From Pseudomonadota bacterium (lineage in GTDB: Bacteria; Pseudomonadota; Alphaproteobacteria; UBA828; JAPUJA01): a stretch of 15,347 nucleotides of DNA. Both the position numbers and the translations under genes were made by a program. The notes under the pieces were generated by a model that ran no database searches, had not been told where the DNA came from, and saw only the letters and a program-made list of their open reading frames with translations. The DNA lies in contig JAPUJA010000206.1 in the NCBI GenBank assembly GCA_027296525.1, forward strand, positions 1-15,347. Reading direction: 5' to 3'. Below are positions 12,725-15,347 of this stretch, one piece after another (within the stretch, counting starts at the first letter, position 1; each line of letters begins with the position of its first letter).

Positions 12725-14551
12725 ATGAATTCGATGGCTTATAGGGCGGCCTCGCCGGACGATCCAAGCGCCAAGCCGGACCACTCGACGCGCGTGCTGC
12801 TCACGCGGCTCTTGCGCGATCACGTGCGCCCGCATCTTCGGAGCCTGCTGCTCGCGGTTCTCTGCATGGCATTCACCGCGGGCGCGACCGCGTCGCTCGC
12901 CTATCTCATGGAGCCCATGCTCGACGACGTCTTCATCCGCAAGGACCGCACCCTCCTCTATATCGTGCCCATCGCGATTCTCGTTATTTCGCTCATCAAG
13001 GGCGCGGCGACCTATAGCGAGGCGGTGCTCATGGCCTTCGTCGGCCAACGAATCATCGCCGATTTTCAGAAGAAGCTGTTCGCCCACTTCATGCGCCTCG
13101 ACCTCGCCTTCTTCCACGCTTCAGGCTCGGGCCGGCTGGTCTCGCGCTTCACCAACGACGTGAACATGATGCGCAACGCCGTCTCGCGGGTGCTGACCGG
13201 CACGGTGAAGGATTCGCTGACGCTCCTCTTCCTCCTCGGGGTCATGATCGAGAAGGACTGGCGGCTCGCGATTATTGGCCTCGTCATCATGCCGCTCGCG
13301 ATCTATCCCATCGTGCGGATCGGCAAGCGCATGCGCAAAATCTCGCGCAGCGCGCTCGCCGAGTTCGGCCAGTTCACCGCGCGGCTGAACGAGACCTTCC
13401 AGGGCGCACGCCATGTCAAGGCCTACAACATGGAAGAACAGGAGGCCGAGCGCACGAACCGCCTGGTCGAAAGCCTCTTCGGGCTCGTCTATAAATCCTA
13501 CCGGATACGCTCGCTGAGCGCGCCCATAATGGAGACCTTGGGCGGCGTCGCGCTGGCGGGCATCATCCTCTATGGCGGCTGGCGCGTGATCGAGGGCGCG
13601 ACCACGCCGGGCGAGTTCTTCGCCTTCGTGACGGCCATGTTGCTTGCCTACAAGCCGCTGAAAAGTCTCGCGAACCTCAACGCCAACCTCCAGGAGGGCC
13701 TGGCCGCGAGCCAACGGATCTTCGACATGCTCGATCTGGAGCCCGAGATCAAGGACCCGCCGGACGCCAAGGTGCTCGAGATCGAGGGCGGCTCGGTCAC
13801 CTTCGAGCGCGTCTCCTTCGCCTATATCCCGGAGATCCCCGCCATCGAAGACGTCTCCTTCGAGATCCCGGCGGGCGCGCGGGTCGCCCTCGTCGGCCCC
13901 TCGGGCGCCGGCAAGTCGACCATCCTCAATCTGATCCCGCGCTTCTACGATGCCAACGAAGGTCGGGTGAGAATCGACGGAACCGATGTCAGGGACGTAA
14001 CGCTCAAGAGCCTGCGCGCAGCGATCGCGCTCGTCAGCCAGGAAGCCTTCCTGTTCGACGACACGATGAGGGCGAACATCGCCTATGGGCGAGCGGCGGT
14101 GACGGACGAAGAGATCGTGGCGGCGGCCAAGGCGGCGGCCGCCCACGGCTTCATCGAGGAGCTGCCCCAGGGTTACGCGACGGTGATCGGCGAACGGGGC
14201 GTGAAGCTCTCCGGCGGGCAACGCCAACGCATCGCGATCGCGCGCGCCATGCTCAAGAACGCGCCCATCCTGCTCTTGGACGAGGCGACCTCGGAGCTCG
14301 ATTCGGAATCGGAGCGCCAGGTTCAAGCGGCGATCGACAGCCTCATGGAAGGGCGCACGACGCTCGTGATCGCCCACAGACTCTCGACCGTCATCGGGGC
14401 CGACCGGATCTATGTGGTCGAAGGCGGGCGGATCGTCGAGTCGGGCAGCCACGCCGAGTTGCTCGCGCGCGCTGGCACCTATGCGCGACTCTACACGCTG
14501 CAATTCGCCGAGGAAGGCGGCGAGGTGCGCGCGGCCGAAGGCGGAGCGTAG
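12725..14551 (+). CDS. msbA: Lipid A export ABC transporter, MsbA-like
   Basis: This 608-residue half-transporter has an N-terminal six-helix membrane domain (about 25-320) and a C-terminal ATPase domain (about 355-600). It would work as a homodimer that flips lipid A-core from the inner to the outer leaflet of the inner membrane. ATPase motifs are intact: Walker A GPSGAGKST (K397), signature LSGGQ (495-499), Walker B LLLDE (D519, E520) and the switch histidine H551 in IAHRLST. The D-loop reads SELD where SALD is usual. The immediate partners DUF374 and waaA support lipid A rather than drug or peptide export, although the fold alone cannot tell these apart. A second ATG at 12734 is possible, but spacing to GGGGAA favours 12725. 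DUF374 begins 3 bp after the stop. Confidence 0.9.
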   Translation: MNSMAYRAASPDDPSAKPDHSTRVLLTRLLRDHVRPHLRSLLLAVLCMAFTAGATASLAYLMEPMLDDVFIRKDRTLLYIVPIAILVISLIKGAATYSEAVLMAFVGQRIIADFQKKLFAHFMRLDLAFFHASGSGRLVSRFTNDVNMMRNAVSRVLTGTVKDSLTLLFLLGVMIEKDWRLAIIGLVIMPLAIYPIVRIGKRMRKISRSALAEFGQFTARLNETFQGARHVKAYNMEEQEAERTNRLVESLFGLVYKSYRIRSLSAPIMETLGGVALAGIILYGGWRVIEGATTPGEFFAFVTAMLLAYKPLKSLANLNANLQEGLAASQRIFDMLDLEPEIKDPPDAKVLEIEGGSVTFERVSFAYIPEIPAIEDVSFEIPAGARVALVGPSGAGKSTILNLIPRFYDANEGRVRIDGTDVRDVTLKSLRAAIALVSQEAFLFDDTMRANIAYGRAAVTDEEIVAAAKAAAAHGFIEELPQGYATVIGERGVKLSGGQRQRIAIARAMLKNAPILLLDEATSELDSESERQVQAAIDSLMEGRTTLVIAHRLSTVIGADRIYVVEGGRIVESGSHAELLARAGTYARLYTLQFAEEGGEVRAAEGGA

Positions 14552-14554
14552 GCC

Positions 14555-15271
14555 ATGTCGCTCGCGAGGCGGATCGCCGCCAATGACGGGCTGCGATCCT
14601 TCCTTTGCTGGCTGGGCGCGGGCTACATCCGCCTGGTCTATCGAACGAGCCGCTGGCAAGCGGTGCGGCCTGAGATCCCGAACGCCTTCTGGGACGAGGG
14701 CAAGGGCTTCATCCTCGCCTTCTGGCACGGGCGGGGCCTGATGATGCCCTGTTGCTGGAAGAAGGGCGCGCCCATGAAGATGCTGATCTCCCAGCACCGC
14801 GACGGCGAACTGATCGCCAAGATGATCCGGCATTTCGGATTGGGCACGGTCCGGGGTTCGACCAAGCGAGGCGGCTCGGGCGCGCTGCGTCAGATGGTCA
14901 AGGCGCTGTCATCGGACGCCTGTGTCGGGATCACGCCGGACGGTCCCCAGGGCCCGCGCATGCGCGCCAATCCAGGCGCGATCACCGTGGCGCGGCTCTC
15001 AGGCCGACCGATCCTCCCGGTCGCCTATTCGCTCTCGCGCCGGCGCGTACTCTCGAGCTGGGATCGCTTCGTGATCGCGTTTCCTTTCGCGCGCGGCGCC
15101 CTCGTCTGGGGCGAGCCGCTCCGTGTCGCGCGCGAGGCCGACGAGGCGCGCCAGGAAGCGCTCAGGCGCGAGCTCGAAGACCGGCTCAACCGCATCACCG
15201 AGGAGGCGGACCGCCTGGTCGGGCAGAGCGTCGTGAAACCGGCCGCCGATCCGGGCGCCCCAGAGCGATGA
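14555..15271 (+). CDS. DUF374 lysophospholipid acyltransferase-like protein
   Basis: This 238-residue protein belongs to the DUF374 family, related to lysophospholipid and lipid A acyltransferases. Marks are FWHGRGLMM (H58), LISQHRDGELIA (77-88), RGSTKRGG (100-107) and TPDGPQGPR (127-135), with a hydrophobic segment near residues 14-30 that would anchor it to the inner membrane. The HGR element stands where acyltransferases have HxxxxD; no aspartate follows at the usual place, which is typical of the family and leaves its catalysis open. GGAGC precedes the ATG, which lies 3 bp after msbA. Its stop overlaps the waaA start by four bases (ATGA, 15268-15271), so translation is coupled. The position inside a lipid A operon suggests a role in outer-membrane lipid assembly; the substrate is unknown. 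Confidence 0.9.
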   Translation: MSLARRIAANDGLRSFLCWLGAGYIRLVYRTSRWQAVRPEIPNAFWDEGKGFILAFWHGRGLMMPCCWKKGAPMKMLISQHRDGELIAKMIRHFGLGTVRGSTKRGGSGALRQMVKALSSDACVGITPDGPQGPRMRANPGAITVARLSGRPILPVAYSLSRRRVLSSWDRFVIAFPFARGALVWGEPLRVAREADEARQEALRRELEDRLNRITEEADRLVGQSVVKPAADPGAPER

Positions 15272-15347
15272 CGCCCGAGCTCTACCGAGCGCTCACGACG
15301 CTCGTGACGCCCCTCATCCGCGTCCACCTCGCCCGACGCGCGCGTCG
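15268..15347 (+). CDS. waaA: 3-deoxy-D-manno-octulosonic acid transferase, N-terminal start (cut by window edge)
   Basis: Only 26 complete codons are in the window. They read MTPELYRALTTLVTPL followed by a basic stretch, which matches the N-terminal membrane-anchor region of WaaA (KdtA), the enzyme that adds Kdo to lipid IVA. The gene starts in a four-base overlap with the DUF374 stop codon. In many alphaproteobacteria waaA follows DUF374 and is followed by lpxK, which supports the call. With so few residues the assignment depends partly on context. Confidence 0.8.
   Translation, partial: MTPELYRALTTLVTPLIRVHLARRAR

Noticed and set aside
11312..13117. Long open frame of 601 codons on the minus strand
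   Set aside because: It lies antisense to pmbA, the CysQ-like gene and the start of msbA, all with intact motifs. Its product is Arg/Asp/Glu/Gly-rich without recognisable motifs, as expected from the complement of GC-rich coding DNA.
13121..14833. Open frame of 570 codons on the minus strand
   Set aside because: It is antisense to msbA and DUF374, with a low-complexity Arg/His/Asp-rich product; a shadow of GC-rich codon use.
1..15347. Search for mobile elements, CRISPR arrays, tRNA or rRNA genes
   Set aside because: I found no transposase or integrase motifs, no spaced direct repeats of CRISPR type, and no tRNA-like or rRNA-like segments by reading. A tRNAscan or Infernal run would settle this.

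Overview
The window is GC-rich chromosomal DNA whose gene content and order point to an alphaproteobacterium. The supporting signs are a divergent tldD / coxB-coxA arrangement, a plant-type (class II) glutamate-cysteine ligase, an Flp-type pilin, ubiA and ubiD, and the order pmbA - CysQ-like phosphatase - lipid A exporter - DUF374 acyltransferase - waaA. Genus and order cannot be fixed from the sequence alone. I saw no tRNA, rRNA, CRISPR array, insertion sequence or phage gene; this is mostly core genome with one less ordinary stretch at about 3.7-5.4 kb.

Layout. Positions 1-1807 (minus strand) carry cytochrome c oxidase subunit II (coxB) followed by subunit I (coxA/ctaD), the latter cut by the window edge. 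A 483-bp divergent promoter region separates them from tldD (2291-3724, plus). Next is a 460-bp intergenic region that ends in a very AT-rich promoter island. It drives a small Flp pilin gene (4185-4394) with a structured leader and a strong terminator whose U-tract unit is repeated three times. Two tandem paralogous small membrane proteins of unknown function follow (4587-4940 and 5056-5424). Convergent to them is gshA (5450-6814, minus). Divergent from gshA is ubiA (7028-7948, plus). An uncharacterised 294-residue gene (7980-8864, minus) sits between ubiA and ubiD (8905-10413, plus). The last block is all plus strand: pmbA/tldE (10508-11827), a CysQ-like phosphatase (11840-12631), an MsbA-like ABC exporter (12725-14551), a DUF374 acyltransferase-like gene (14555-15271) and the first 26 codons of waaA (15268 to the edge).

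How the genes fit together. coxB and coxA encode the catalytic core of an aa3-type respiratory oxidase. UbiA and UbiD act at consecutive early steps of ubiquinone synthesis, which feeds the same respiratory chain. TldD and TldE form one heterodimeric metallopeptidase, but their genes lie about 6.8 kb apart here. MsbA, the DUF374 protein and WaaA form a tightly packed lipid A / lipopolysaccharide operon. GshA makes the first intermediate of glutathione.

The most interesting part is 3.7-5.4 kb: an apparently isolated Flp pilin with a cysteine pair and an oligoglycine tail, a leader able to pair with its own ribosome binding site, GTTAACC motifs that resemble CtrA half-sites, and the undescribed tandem membrane-protein pair. 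No clearly new multi-gene system can be claimed from the sequence alone.
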